Source of the DNA: Serinicoccus chungangensis
Lineage (GTDB): Bacteria > Actinomycetota > Actinomycetes > Actinomycetales > Dermatophilaceae
Assembly (NCBI RefSeq): GCF_001483745.1
Contig: NZ_LQBL01000022.1
Span: 124,001-188,000 of the forward strand
Direction: 5' to 3'
DNA length: 64,000 bases
The position numbers and the translations under genes are program-made. How positions within the stretch are numbered: the stretch's first letter is position 1; each line of letters opens with the position of its first letter. The notes below the pieces were generated by a model. It was not told where the DNA came from, ran no database searches, and was given only the letters and a program-made list of their open reading frames with translations. This document shows, piece after piece, positions 8,823-17,235 of the stretch.

Positions 8823-10174
8823 CGACGCAGCGCACGCAGGACCCCCGGGCCCGGGCCGCGCGGCTGCGCGCCGCCGCGCGGGCCGTCCACCCGACGGCCG
8901 TCCCCCGGGCAGGGGTGCGGGCGGTCCAGCGCTGGCGCGACTTCCGGGTGCGTCAGCGCGAGCTGCTGGACGAGAGCAACCGGCTGCAGTCCGAGCTCTG
9001 GGCGCAGATCCACGCCGACCACCCGGAGGCGGCGGCCGCCGTCCACGCCGGCCCCGCCGCCGGCCCCCAGCCGTCGCTCCCCGCCGGCGTCGAGGGACAG
9101 CCGGCCCGGGTGGGCGGCCCGCCGCGCCGACCCACGCTGCTGTCGGCGTCGGCCTTCTCCATCGGCTTCACCGGGGCGCTCGGCGTGCTGCTGGCCTGGC
9201 TGCTGCTGCAGAACCTCACCCGGCTGTCCTCGGTGCTCACCTACCTGCTGGTCGCCGTCTTCCTCACCCTCGCGCTGAACCCGCTCGTCGAGTGGCTCAC
9301 CCGCCGTGGGGTGAGCCGGCCGAGCAGCGTCTTCTGCGTCTTCATGAGCTTCGTCACGGTCGTGGGCGTGAGCGCGGTGACCCTGCTGCCGGGGGTCGTC
9401 GGGCAGGCGGTGACCCTCGTCGAGCGGGCCCCGGTGGTCCTGGACGAGCTGTCCGGCACGCCGTGGATGGTCGAGCTCGACCGGCGCTACGCCGTGAGCG
9501 AGCGCGCCACGACCGAGGTCGACCGGCTGCTCACCGAGAGCGACACCTGGACCGCGCTCTTCGGAGGGGTGCTGGGCGCGGCCGGGTGGGTCGCCGGCAG
9601 CCTCGTCGGGCTGCTGACCTCCGCCATCCTCACCCTCTACCTCCTGGCGACGCTGCCCTCGGTCAAGGACGCGGCCTACCGGCTGGTGCCGAGCAGCCGC
9701 CGCCCGCGTGTCGTCCGGCTGGCGGAGGAGATCATGCGCCGAGTCGGCGGGTATGCCCTCGGCCAGGCCACCGTGGCGACGATCAACGCGGTGTGCTCGT
9801 GGCTGATGATGCAGGTCCTCGGCATCCCCTACGCCGCCATCCTGGCCGTCTCGGTGGGTCTGCTGGGCCTCATCCCGCTCATCGGCGCCACCCTGGGCGC
9901 CGTCATCGTGGCCGTCTCGGCCCTGACCGTGTCACCGACGGTGGCGTTGGTCGTGCTCGTCTACTACGTCGTCTACCAGCAGCTGGAGAACTACTGGATC
10001 GTCCCGCGCATCATGAAGCGCACCGTCTCGGTGCCGGGGGCCGTCACCGTGGTCGCGGTGCTCGCGGGCGGCACGCTGCTCGGGGTCCTCGGCGCCCTCA
10101 TCGCCATCCCCGTGGCCGCGGGTCTGCTCCTCATCTACGAGGAGGTCCTGGTCCCGCGCCAGGAGCGCCTCTAG
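8819..10174 (+). CDS. AI-2E family transporter-like membrane protein
   Basis: 451 residues. The first ~110 residues are a basic cytoplasmic region, then about eight membrane segments follow, with the long soluble loop between segments 3 and 4 typical of the PerM/TqsA/YtvI family. The signature block GYALGQATVATINAV, the segment LIPLIGATLGAV and YYVVYQQLENYWIVPRIM near the C-terminus are diagnostic. Characterised relatives export AI-2 or act as Na+/H+ antiporters; which applies here is open. The GTG start lies in a GTGA overlap with mce, so the pair is an operon. The array of 32-bp repeats begins seven bases after its stop. Confidence 0.87.
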   Translation: MTTQRTQDPRARAARLRAAARAVHPTAVPRAGVRAVQRWRDFRVRQRELLDESNRLQSELWAQIHADHPEAAAAVHAGPAAGPQPSLPAGVEGQPARVGGPPRRPTLLSASAFSIGFTGALGVLLAWLLLQNLTRLSSVLTYLLVAVFLTLALNPLVEWLTRRGVSRPSSVFCVFMSFVTVVGVSAVTLLPGVVGQAVTLVERAPVVLDELSGTPWMVELDRRYAVSERATTEVDRLLTESDTWTALFGGVLGAAGWVAGSLVGLLTSAILTLYLLATLPSVKDAAYRLVPSSRRPRVVRLAEEIMRRVGGYALGQATVATINAVCSWLMMQVLGIPYAAILAVSVGLLGLIPLIGATLGAVIVAVSALTVSPTVALVVLVYYVVYQQLENYWIVPRIMKRTVSVPGAVTVVAVLAGGTLLGVLGALIAIPVAAGLLLIYEEVLVPRQERL

Positions 10175-10180
10175 GACCCC

Positions 10181-10328
10181 ACCGAGCGCCGCGAGTGGTT
10201 GCCTGACACCCCACCGAGCGCCGCGAATGGTTGCCTGACACCCCACCGGGCGCCGCGAATGGTTGGCTGTCACCGACCGAGCGCCGCGAATGGTTGCCTT
10301 GTCACCGACCGAGCGCCACGAATGGTTG
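10181..10328 (+). repeat. Left array of 32-bp-period repeats (5 units)
   Basis: Five copies of a 21-bp core close to ACCGAGCGCCGCGAATGGTT plus G start at 10181, 10213, 10245, 10276 and 10308, so the period is 32 bp with one 31-bp step. Between cores lie 10-11 bases that are also related (mostly CCTGACACCCC or CCTTGTCACCG). The array lies between the stops of the convergent AI-2E transporter and acetyltransferase genes. Its mirror image is at 11322-11438 on the other side of the acetyltransferase gene. Confidence 0.9.
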
Positions 10329-10369
10329 CCTTCACCAACCACCCGCGACGACCGGTGAAGGAGCGTCGG

Positions 10370-11287
10370 TCAGGCGAAGGAGCCGCCGAGCGACTGAGGC
10401 TGGGGCTGGGGCTGGGGCCATGAGCGGTAGCCGAGCAGCTCGGCGTCCCGCACGTAGCCGAACCCCTCGTACAGCGCGACAGCCGTCGCATTGATCTCGT
10501 CGACGACGAGGTTGACCGTGCCCTGTGAGGAGCGGGCGAGCAGCTCGCGCGAGATCGCTGCCAGCAGGCCCGGCGCGAGCCCCTGGCCGCGGTGCCCTGG
10601 CGCGATGGCCAGGAAGTCGAGGTAGCCGGCGCCGTCGGCCTGGATCTCCCCCGAGGCGTAGCCGGCGAGCTCGCCGTCGTGCTCGAGCACCAGGGTGGCC
10701 CGCCCCTCGTCCGCCAGCAGCTGGCTCGCGGTGGCGTAGGTGCCGGGGAAGGCAGCGTCGTGCAGCGCGGTCATCGCGGGCAGGTCCCCGGAGGTGGCGA
10801 CCCTTGCGTCCGGCGCGTCGCCCGGCCAGCGGTGAGCCGTCGCAGGCGTGGCCTGGTAGGCAATGCTCACGCCCGTGGCGTGCCACCCCAGGTCAGCGGC
10901 GAGCCGCGCCATACCGGTGTGCGCCGGGGCCGCGCTCAGCTCGTGCTGCTCCACCCCCGGCGGTAGCTGGTCGATGGCCGCTCGTACGAGCGGGACGGCA
11001 TACGCCGACCAGGTCTGCTCGTCGAGGGTCCACGGACCGTGAATCCAGCTGCGCATCGTCTCCTCGGGGTCGGCGTCGTGCAGCACGGCGCCGACGACCC
11101 GGCCGGAGGGTTCGACCGCCACCCGCAGAGTCTCCTGCCAAGGCGTGTCGAGGTCGTCGAGCTCGGCCCGCACTCCGTCGGCCTCGGTGCCGAGGTAGGC
11201 GCACGCCGTCGTCGGCGAGCTCTGGGCCGTCACGATGAGCGCCAGTGCGGCATCCTGCTGGTCCGCGTCGGCCCTGGTGATGGTCAT
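10370..11287 (-). CDS. Tandem GNAT-family acetyltransferase
   Basis: 305 residues with two GNAT modules, about 1-140 (degenerate, without a clear acetyl-CoA loop) and 150-290. The C-terminal module has a full motif A, LDFLAIAPGHRGQGLAPGLL, and motif B NLVVDEINATAVALYEGFGY. Such tandem proteins resemble mycothiol synthase in layout, but the substrate cannot be read from the sequence. The C-terminus has a small PQPQPQPQ repeat and ends in GGSFA. The gene lies exactly between two inverted arrays of 32-bp repeats and is flanked by unrelated genes, which hints at a cassette, though its codon use looks like that of its neighbours. Confidence 0.83.
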   Translation of the reverse strand: MTITRADADQQDAALALIVTAQSSPTTACAYLGTEADGVRAELDDLDTPWQETLRVAVEPSGRVVGAVLHDADPEETMRSWIHGPWTLDEQTWSAYAVPLVRAAIDQLPPGVEQHELSAAPAHTGMARLAADLGWHATGVSIAYQATPATAHRWPGDAPDARVATSGDLPAMTALHDAAFPGTYATASQLLADEGRATLVLEHDGELAGYASGEIQADGAGYLDFLAIAPGHRGQGLAPGLLAAISRELLARSSQGTVNLVVDEINATAVALYEGFGYVRDAELLGYRSWPQPQPQPQSLGGSFA

Positions 11288-11321
11288 GAGGGCAGGCTAG
11301 CGACGGCCGGGGCGGCCGGGC

Positions 11322-11438
11322 CAACCATTTCCGACGCTCGGTCGCGCCGCGGACACCCATTCACGGCGCTCGGTGGGTGACAAGCCAACCATTCACGACG
11401 CTCGGTGGGTGACAAGCCAACCACTCGCGGCGCTCGGT
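11322..11438 (-). repeat. Right array of 32-bp-period repeats (4 units, opposite orientation)
   Basis: Four copies of the complementary core (CAACCATTCACGGCGCTCGG plus T) start at 11322, 11354, 11386 and 11418, exactly 32 bp apart. The spacers share GGGTGACAAGC in the last units. The array fills the gap between the start of the acetyltransferase gene and the stop of the small zinc-ribbon gene. Cores are about 80-95% identical to those of the left array but inverted. Confidence 0.9.
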
Positions 11439-11450
11439 GGGTGGGGGGCG

Positions 11451-11774
11451 TCAGGCGAAGGACCCGCCCGGGCGGCGGCGCTCGCGGGCGGACCAGCAGA
11501 CGGTATGCCAGTGGCGGCGGTTCTCGGCCTGCTGCATCCCCTCGGTGGGCCAGGCGACGGTGTGCGCCACGTCGGCGCGCACCTCCTGCTGGCACCCGGG
11601 GCACCGGTAGGCCCGGCCGCTGTCGTTGGGGCGCACCCGACGCACCGCCCACACCTGGCCGGCGTAGCGGACCTCCTCGACCCCGCGCCGCAGCGGGTCA
11701 CCCACGCCGACCGGCCCCCCGCCCTGCCGGGCCCGCGGCCGGCCGCCCCGCCGCGGGCGGTTGGACCGGGGCAC
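11451..11774 (-). CDS. Small basic protein with a Cys/His zinc-ribbon-like motif
   Basis: 107 residues, conserved in appearance with an actinobacterial family of unknown function. The N-terminus (about 1-35) is very Arg-rich and probably binds nucleic acid. The core has YRCPGCQQEV followed by HTVAWP and HWHTVCW, so a CxxC plus His/Cys set could bind one zinc ion. The GTG at 11774 is chosen because it opens the basic segment and lies five bases before the end of the dehydrogenase gene; the longer frame would overlap that gene. Like the neighbouring acetyltransferase it ends in GGSFA. Function unknown. Confidence 0.68.
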   Translation of the reverse strand: MPRSNRPRRGGRPRARQGGGPVGVGDPLRRGVEEVRYAGQVWAVRRVRPNDSGRAYRCPGCQQEVRADVAHTVAWPTEGMQQAENRRHWHTVCWSARERRRPGGSFA

Positions 11775-11778
11775 CGGC

Positions 11779-13440
11779 TCAGGCCGTGAAGGGCCGGTCG
11801 AGCAGGACGTGCTCGATGAGCAGCGGGGAGGGCGCCACGGACTCGCGCGGCAGCCCACCGGCCTCGGCCAGCTCCTCGCAGACGGTGAGGACCTCCTCGG
11901 CCCCGATCTGGTCGATCATCGCGAACGGCCCGACCGGGTAGCCCAGCCCGTACCGGAGGGCGGTGTCGATGTCCTCCACCCCCGCGTAGCCCTCGTCCAG
12001 CATCCGGACGGCGTCCATGAGGTGCGGCATGAGCAGCGCGTCGACCACCAGGCCGGGGCGGTCCCGGCAGACGACCGGCTCGGCGCCGATCGTCCGGACC
12101 AGGGCGCGCAGGATCTCGACGGTCTCCTCGTCGGTGGCGCTGGAGCGGCCGATCTCGACGACCTGGCCCTGGCCCGTGGGGGCGTGCACCCGGAGCACCG
12201 CCGCCCGCTCCGGCCGGCCGGAGAGCGCCCCGATGGCGACGGCGAGGTCCTCGCCGACGGTGGTGAGGACCGTGCGCTCCCCCACGACGTCGGCCAGCAC
12301 CTCCCACAGCTCCTCCTGGACCGGTGTCACCGGCTGCGGCTCGGCGTCCGCGAGCTCGCTCTCGGGCGTCGCCGTCCCCGCCTCGACCACGACGTCCACC
12401 CCCGCCAGACCGGCCAGGTCGTCGCGATCCGCGGGGTCGGGGACGTGGGTGACGGCATACCCTCCCTCGCGCAGGCGGGAGACCAGCTCGTCGGCGATCT
12501 CGCCGCCGCCCACGACGCCCACGGCACCGACCTCGGGCGCGCTCCCGCCCGCCTCCGGCGCGTCGACGACCTTCCCGCTGCCGGCCCGGGCGTAGGTGTA
12601 GAACCCCTCGCCGCTCTTGCGACCGAGCAGCCCCGCGGTCACCATCCGCTCCAGCATCGGGCTCGGGGCGTGCATGGGGCTGCGGCTGTGGGCGTAGATG
12701 ACGTCGCCGATGTGGTGGCAGACGTCGAGGCCGACGAGGTCCATGAGCGTGCAGGGACCCATCGGCAGCCCCGCCCCGACCCGCATGGCGGTGTCGAGGT
12801 CCTCCCGCGAGACGTGCCTCTGCTCGAGCATCCGCAGCGCCGACACGAAGTAGCCGAACAGCAGGTAGTTGGCGACGAACCCGGCGCGGTCGCCGACGAC
12901 GACGGGCCGCTTGCCGATGCGCCCGGCCAGCTCCACCACCGCCTCCCGGACGGCGTCGTCGGTGCGCACGGTCGTGATGACCTCCACCAGCTGCAGGACG
13001 GGAGCGGGGTTGAAGAAGTGCATACCCACGACGCGCCCGGGGTATGCCGTCCCGGCGGCGATGCTGGTGATCGACAGGCTCGAGGTGTTGGACGCGAGCA
13101 CGGCGTCGGGGGCGACGATGTCGTCCAGGGCGGAGAAGACCTCGTGCTTGAGGTCCAGGACCTCCGGGACGGCCTCGACGACGAGGTCGGCCGGCGCGAG
13201 GTCGGCCAGGGCCGTGGTGATGGTGACCCGGTCCAGGATCTCCTGCTGCCCGGCCTCGTCGAGCCTGCCCTTGGCGACCGCCCGGTCGGTGGAGGCCCGC
13301 AGGATGCCGCGACCCCGCTCGGCGAGCTCCTCGGTCGTCTCGACCCCGACGACCTGCACCCCTCCTCTCGCGAAGACCTCGACGATGCCGGCACCCATGG
13401 TGCCGAGCCCGATGACCCCGACGGTGGTGATCTGACGCAT
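11779..13440 (-). CDS. Duplicated 3-hydroxyacyl-CoA dehydrogenase
   Basis: 553 residues with two copies of the 3-hydroxyacyl-CoA dehydrogenase fold. The N-terminal copy is complete: NAD motif GLGTMG (11-16), VVEAVPE, SNTSSLS and catalytic His in [10 protein letters not shown], then the substrate domain ending near residue 285. The second copy (about 305-553) keeps a weak Rossmann start (VGVVGGGEI) and a full C-terminal domain, but its central region reads [11 protein letters not shown], so its own catalysis is doubtful. Likely oxidises 3-hydroxybutyryl-CoA or longer acyl-CoA in beta-oxidation. ATG at 13440 is preferred because GAGAGG lies nine bases upstream; an ATG three codons earlier directly abuts that motif. 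Confidence 0.87.
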   Translation of the reverse strand: MRQITTVGVIGLGTMGAGIVEVFARGGVQVVGVETTEELAERGRGILRASTDRAVAKGRLDEAGQQEILDRVTITTALADLAPADLVVEAVPEVLDLKHEVFSALDDIVAPDAVLASNTSSLSITSIAAGTAYPGRVVGMHFFNPAPVLQLVEVITTVRTDDAVREAVVELAGRIGKRPVVVGDRAGFVANYLLFGYFVSALRMLEQRHVSREDLDTAMRVGAGLPMGPCTLMDLVGLDVCHHIGDVIYAHSRSPMHAPSPMLERMVTAGLLGRKSGEGFYTYARAGSGKVVDAPEAGGSAPEVGAVGVVGGGEIADELVSRLREGGYAVTHVPDPADRDDLAGLAGVDVVVEAGTATPESELADAEPQPVTPVQEELWEVLADVVGERTVLTTVGEDLAVAIGALSGRPERAAVLRVHAPTGQGQVVEIGRSSATDEETVEILRALVRTIGAEPVVCRDRPGLVVDALLMPHLMDAVRMLDEGYAGVEDIDTALRYGLGYPVGPFAMIDQIGAEEVLTVCEELAEAGGLPRESVAPSPLLIEHVLLDRPFTA

Positions 13441-13480
13441 ACCGGGCATCCTCTCATCACCCCCGGTTAGGGTGAGGCGC

Positions 13481-14176
13481 GTGCGTGTCGTGATCGCCCG
13501 GTGCTCGGTGGACTACCACGGAGCCCTCGAAGCCCACCTGCCCCTCGCCACCCGGCTGCTCATGGTCAAGGCCGACGGGTCGGTGCTCGTCCACTCCGAC
13601 GGCGGGTCCTACAAGCCGCTGAACTGGATGGCCCCGCCGTGCTCGATGGCGCAGACCGACCCGGACGAGGTGGAGGCCGAGCAGGGCGTCACCCAGGTCT
13701 GGCAGGTCTCGCACGGCAAGCGCGACGACACCCTGCGGGTGAAGATCCACGAGGTGCTCTCCGACACCAGCCACGACCTCGGCGTCGACCCGGGGTTGGT
13801 CAAGGACGGCGTCGAGGCCCAGCTGCAGGCGCTGCTGGCCGAGCACATCACCACCCTCGGCGAGGACTGGACCCTGCTGCGCCGGGAGTTCCCCACCGCC
13901 ATCGGCCCCGTGGACCTCCTGTGCCGCGACGCGGCCGGCACGACGGTGGCCGTGGAGATCAAGCGGCGCGGCGACATCGACGGCGTCGAGCAGCTGACCC
14001 GCTACCTCGAGCTGCTCAACCGCGACCCCCACCTCTCCCCGGTGCAGGGCGTCTTCGCCGCGCAGCTCATCAAGCCGCAGGCCAGGGTCCTCGCGACCGA
14101 CCGCGGCATCCGCTGCGTCACGCTCGACTACGAGGCGCTGCGCGGCATCGACGACGCGGAGGCGCGGCTCTTCTGA
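13481..14176 (+). CDS. nucS: Mismatch-specific endonuclease NucS (EndoMS)
   Basis: Actinobacterial and archaeal enzyme that cuts both strands at G-T, G-G and T-T mismatches and replaces MutS/MutL as the mismatch-repair pathway. 231 residues: N-terminal DNA-binding domain (VIARCSVDY to [10 protein letters not shown]) and a C-terminal RecB-like nuclease with GPVDLLCRD and [17 protein letters not shown], which contain the catalytic Asp and the E-x-K pair. The final residues EARLF look like the sliding-clamp-binding tail known in this family. GTG at 13481 is chosen because homologues begin MR-x-VIA; a GTG three codons earlier is also possible. It is divergent from the dehydrogenase gene with only 40 bases between them. 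Confidence 0.95.
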   Translation: MRVVIARCSVDYHGALEAHLPLATRLLMVKADGSVLVHSDGGSYKPLNWMAPPCSMAQTDPDEVEAEQGVTQVWQVSHGKRDDTLRVKIHEVLSDTSHDLGVDPGLVKDGVEAQLQALLAEHITTLGEDWTLLRREFPTAIGPVDLLCRDAAGTTVAVEIKRRGDIDGVEQLTRYLELLNRDPHLSPVQGVFAAQLIKPQARVLATDRGIRCVTLDYEALRGIDDAEARLF

Positions 14177-14191
14177 GCTAGCGTGACCGCC

Positions 14192-15178
14192 ATGACCGCC
14201 CTGTCCGTCGTGGTCCCGTGCTTCAACGAGCAGGGCACCCTCACCGAGCTGCACGCCCGCCTGGGCGACGTGGCGCGGGAGCTGGGCGTCGCCGACTCCC
14301 TCGAGATCGTGCTCGTCGACGACGGCTCGACCGACGACACCCTGCAGGTGGCCCGAGCGCTGGCCGCGCAGGACCCCCGGGTCGTCGTGCTGCGGCTGTC
14401 CCGCAACTTCGGCAAGGAGGCGGCGATGCTCGCCGGTCTCCGGCACGCCCGCGGCGAGAGCATCGCGATCATGGACGCCGACCTGCAGCACCCCCCGGAG
14501 CTGCTCACCTCGATGTACACCCTGCTGCGGACCACCGAGGTCGAGCAGGTCGTGGCCCGCCGCGACCGCGCCGACGACCCCTTCGTCCGGTCCCAGCTCT
14601 CCCGGCTCTACTACCGGCTCGTCAACGGGCTCATCGAGACGGTCCGCATCCAGGACGGGGTGGGCGACTTCCGGGTCACGAGCCGGCCGGTCCTCGACGC
14701 CCTGCTGGCGCTGCCCGAGCGCAACCGCTTCTCCAAGGGCCTGTTCTCCTGGGTCGGCTTCCCGACCGGCACGGTGAGCTACCGCAACGTGCAGCGCGGC
14801 AGCGGCCGCTCGGGCTGGACGCTGCGCTCGCTGCTGAACTACGGCATCGACGGGGCGCTCGCCTTCAACACGCGCCCCCTGCGTCTGCTCATGCACCTGG
14901 GCGGCTGGGCGGTGCTCGCCGCGCTGGGCTACCTGCTGTGGCTGCTCGTGGGCTACCTCCTCCACGGGGTCACCCAGCCCGGCTACATCACCACCATCGC
15001 GGTCATCACCGGGCTGTCCGGGGTGCAGCTGCTCGCCGTCGGGGTCATGGGCGAGTACGTCGGGCGGATCTACCAGGAGGTCAAGGCGCGGCCGAGCTAC
15101 CTCGTCCACGAGGTCATCCGAGGTGAGGAGGGGCAGGACCCCGGTCCGGGCGGGGCCGGGGCCGTCGGGCCACGATGA
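14192..15178 (+). CDS. Family 2 glycosyltransferase (polyprenyl-phosphate type, GtrB/DPM1-like)
   Basis: 328 residues. The N-terminal GT-A domain has SVVVPCFNEQGTL, LVDDGSTDDT, SRNFGKEAAMLAGL and MDADLQHPPE with the metal-binding DAD; two C-terminal membrane helices (about 235-260 and 270-295) follow. This is the layout of enzymes that move a sugar from a nucleotide donor to a polyprenyl phosphate at the inner face of the membrane. The next gene encodes a GtrA protein that overlaps it by ATGA, matching GtrA/GtrB pairs that flip and use the lipid-linked sugar. ATG at 14192 is chosen; a GTG at 14183 in frame is possible. Confidence 0.9.
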   Translation: MTALSVVVPCFNEQGTLTELHARLGDVARELGVADSLEIVLVDDGSTDDTLQVARALAAQDPRVVVLRLSRNFGKEAAMLAGLRHARGESIAIMDADLQHPPELLTSMYTLLRTTEVEQVVARRDRADDPFVRSQLSRLYYRLVNGLIETVRIQDGVGDFRVTSRPVLDALLALPERNRFSKGLFSWVGFPTGTVSYRNVQRGSGRSGWTLRSLLNYGIDGALAFNTRPLRLLMHLGGWAVLAALGYLLWLLVGYLLHGVTQPGYITTIAVITGLSGVQLLAVGVMGEYVGRIYQEVKARPSYLVHEVIRGEEGQDPGPGGAGAVGPR

Positions 15179-15558
15179 GGAGCCTGCTGCGCTTCGTCGT
15201 CGTCGGGGTGGCCAACACGGCCGTCTACTACCTCCTCTACCGCCTGCTGCTGCTCGGTATGCCGTACGTCGCGGCCCACCTGCTCGCCTGGTCCGGGGCG
15301 GTCGTCTTCTCCTTCCTCGCCAACAGCCTGTTCACCTTCGGGGTGCGGCCGACCTGGCGGCGCTTCCTCGCCTACCCGGCCACCACGCTGGTCAACCTGG
15401 CCTTCACGACGGTCGGCTCGGTGCTGCTCGTCGAGGCGGTCGGCCTGGACGAGCGATACGCGACCCTCGTCATGGGCGTCGCCGCCGTGCCGGTCACCTT
15501 TCTGCTCACCCGCACCGTCCTCACCGCCGGTCGGGAGCCTGCTCCGCCGCGCGGCTGA
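15175..15558 (+). CDS. GtrA family membrane protein
   Basis: 127 residues, four predicted membrane helices, with the family pattern FVVVGVANTAVYYLLYR in helix 1 and FLANSLFTF after helix 2. GtrA proteins are proposed flippases for polyprenyl-linked sugars that work with the GT2 enzyme coded just upstream. ATGA overlap with that gene indicates coupled translation. Its last 38 bases overlap the 3' end of the convergent membrane protein gene. Confidence 0.88.
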   Translation: MRSLLRFVVVGVANTAVYYLLYRLLLLGMPYVAAHLLAWSGAVVFSFLANSLFTFGVRPTWRRFLAYPATTLVNLAFTTVGSVLLVEAVGLDERYATLVMGVAAVPVTFLLTRTVLTAGREPAPPRG

Positions 15559-17164
15559 GGGTGCGCTGCCACGTCGTCTCGCACCCGGTCGTCGTGTCGG
15601 TGGTGCGGTCCTCGCGCCGCTCGGCGTCGGTGAGCACGACACCGTCGGGGAGGTCGTAGAACCGGCGCAGGTCGCAGGCGTAGCGCAGGAGGTAGAAGGC
15701 GCGACGGTAGGCATACCCCTCCTCGGGCAGCTCCGGGACGACCACCTCCCCGGCCCCCGCCGTGCGCGCCGCCTCCACCTCGGCGACGAAGGTGTCGTAG
15801 GCGGCCGCGTTGCGCGCGGCGTGCTGCGAGGTGACCGCCACGTAGCCGGCCGCGGCGACGAGGGTGGCGGCCAGCGTGGCGGCGGTGAGCGCGCGGGCCG
15901 CCCGCGCCGTGCACGGGCCCCCGTCGGCGAGCGCGCCGAGGACCAGGAGCAGGGCGCAGGCCACCGCGAGGACGAGCGCGGTGACCGGCAGGAAGAAGGC
16001 GCGCTGCCCGCAGACCGAGGCCACGATGGGCACCCCGGCGGAGACGACGCCCGCGGCGGTGAGCGCCAGCACGGGGTATGCGGCGGCCGCCCCCCACGCG
16101 TCCACCACCAGCACGAGCACGCCCACCACGAGCACCACCGCCGCGGCGACGACGGCGAGCGCCAGCAGGGTGGCCGGGACGGCCGTGTCGGCGTCCGCGC
16201 ACAGGTCGGCCAGACGCGGCCACCGGCGGCGGGCGAGCAGGAGCAGGAGCCAGGAGGCCGCGGCGGCCACCAGGGCGACCCGGCGGGGAGCCCGGCCGGA
16301 GAGCCGGACCGCGAGGAGCGCCAGGACCCCGAGGGCCAGCCACCACCCGAGGGTGAGGGAGGCGAACATGAGGGTGGTGCGGGACAGCGCCTGCAGCAGC
16401 GGCAGGGCGAGGTCCTCCTGGGCGGTGCGGCGCCAGAGGCCGGGGGCGGTGGCCAGCACGGCGAAGCCCAGCGCGGAGGCGACGATCGCCGCCCACGTGG
16501 ACCGGGCGCGCCCACCTGCCGGTCGCCGCAGCGCGAGCGCGAGCACGGTCACCACGAGGGTGGCCACCGCGGACACCTCGTGACCGAGGTGGGCGTACAC
16601 CACGACCGGCAGGGCCAGCCAGGTCACCCGGGGCGGGAGGGCACCGCTCACGGCTGCGCCGGCGACGAGGAAGGCCAGCGTGGCGAGCGGGTAGTTGGCC
16701 ATGCCGGACACCCAGAGCAGGCCCTCGCCGGTGAGCCAGGAGTGCGCCTGGACGGCGAGGAAGGGCACGCCCAGCCCGATCACCGCCCGGACCAGCGGCC
16801 GGGTCCGGGGCGCACCCGTCATCCGCAGCCAGGGCCAGGTCGCGAGCCCCGACAACACCATGATCGCCACCCCGACGACCAGGGCCCCGGGCCGGCCGCC
16901 GAGCAGCACGAGCCGGGCGGCGGCGTCCGCGGCCCGGCCGTTGCGGTAGGTGTAGTCGAACTGCCACGTCGCGAGCCACCCCCGCACCGTGCGGGCGTCC
17001 CCGGGCTGCTCCCCCGCCATGGCGTGCAGCCAGTCGTCGCCGTGCGGGAAGCCGTGCCGCAGCACGAGCGCCCACCCCACCGCCGCCAGGGCCACCGCGA
17101 GCACGAGCACCACCGCCGCGGACCGGGCAGAGGTGGCCGGTCGGGGCCGGGGGGCGGGGTTCAT
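15521..17164 (-). CDS. Large polytopic membrane protein (DUF6056-like)
   Basis: 547 residues, with about 11-12 hydrophobic segments and a soluble C-terminal part (about 455-547). An Asp-Asp pair in the first extracytoplasmic loop (FPHGDDWLHAM) and the pattern FDYTYRNGRAADA just after it resemble GT-C-type and DUF6056 proteins found near polysaccharide genes. This suggests a role in transferring lipid-linked sugars, perhaps with the neighbouring GT2/GtrA pair, but activity is not established. ATG at 17164 is preferred over an in-frame ATG nine codons upstream that lies too near the divergent ggt gene. Confidence 0.75.
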   Translation of the reverse strand: MNPAPRPRPATSARSAAVVLVLAVALAAVGWALVLRHGFPHGDDWLHAMAGEQPGDARTVRGWLATWQFDYTYRNGRAADAAARLVLLGGRPGALVVGVAIMVLSGLATWPWLRMTGAPRTRPLVRAVIGLGVPFLAVQAHSWLTGEGLLWVSGMANYPLATLAFLVAGAAVSGALPPRVTWLALPVVVYAHLGHEVSAVATLVVTVLALALRRPAGGRARSTWAAIVASALGFAVLATAPGLWRRTAQEDLALPLLQALSRTTLMFASLTLGWWLALGVLALLAVRLSGRAPRRVALVAAAASWLLLLLARRRWPRLADLCADADTAVPATLLALAVVAAAVVLVVGVLVLVVDAWGAAAAYPVLALTAAGVVSAGVPIVASVCGQRAFFLPVTALVLAVACALLLVLGALADGGPCTARAARALTAATLAATLVAAAGYVAVTSQHAARNAAAYDTFVAEVEAARTAGAGEVVVPELPEEGYAYRRAFYLLRYACDLRRFYDLPDGVVLTDAERREDRTTDTTTGCETTWQRTLSRAAEQAPDRR

Positions 17165-17235
17165 CACCAGGACACGATGCCAGAGCCGCACGCCGGCTCG
17201 TGCCTCCGGGCGGCGCGCTGCGGCAGAATCGTCCC

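Noticed and set aside
10181-10328. CRISPR-like array
   Set aside because: The period is regular, but the intervening 10-11 bases are too short and are themselves related to each other, no cas genes occur, and a mirrored array exists nearby.
14183-14191. GTG start for the GT2 gene
   Set aside because: In frame, but the ATG at 14192 gives the usual short N-terminus; kept only as an alternative.
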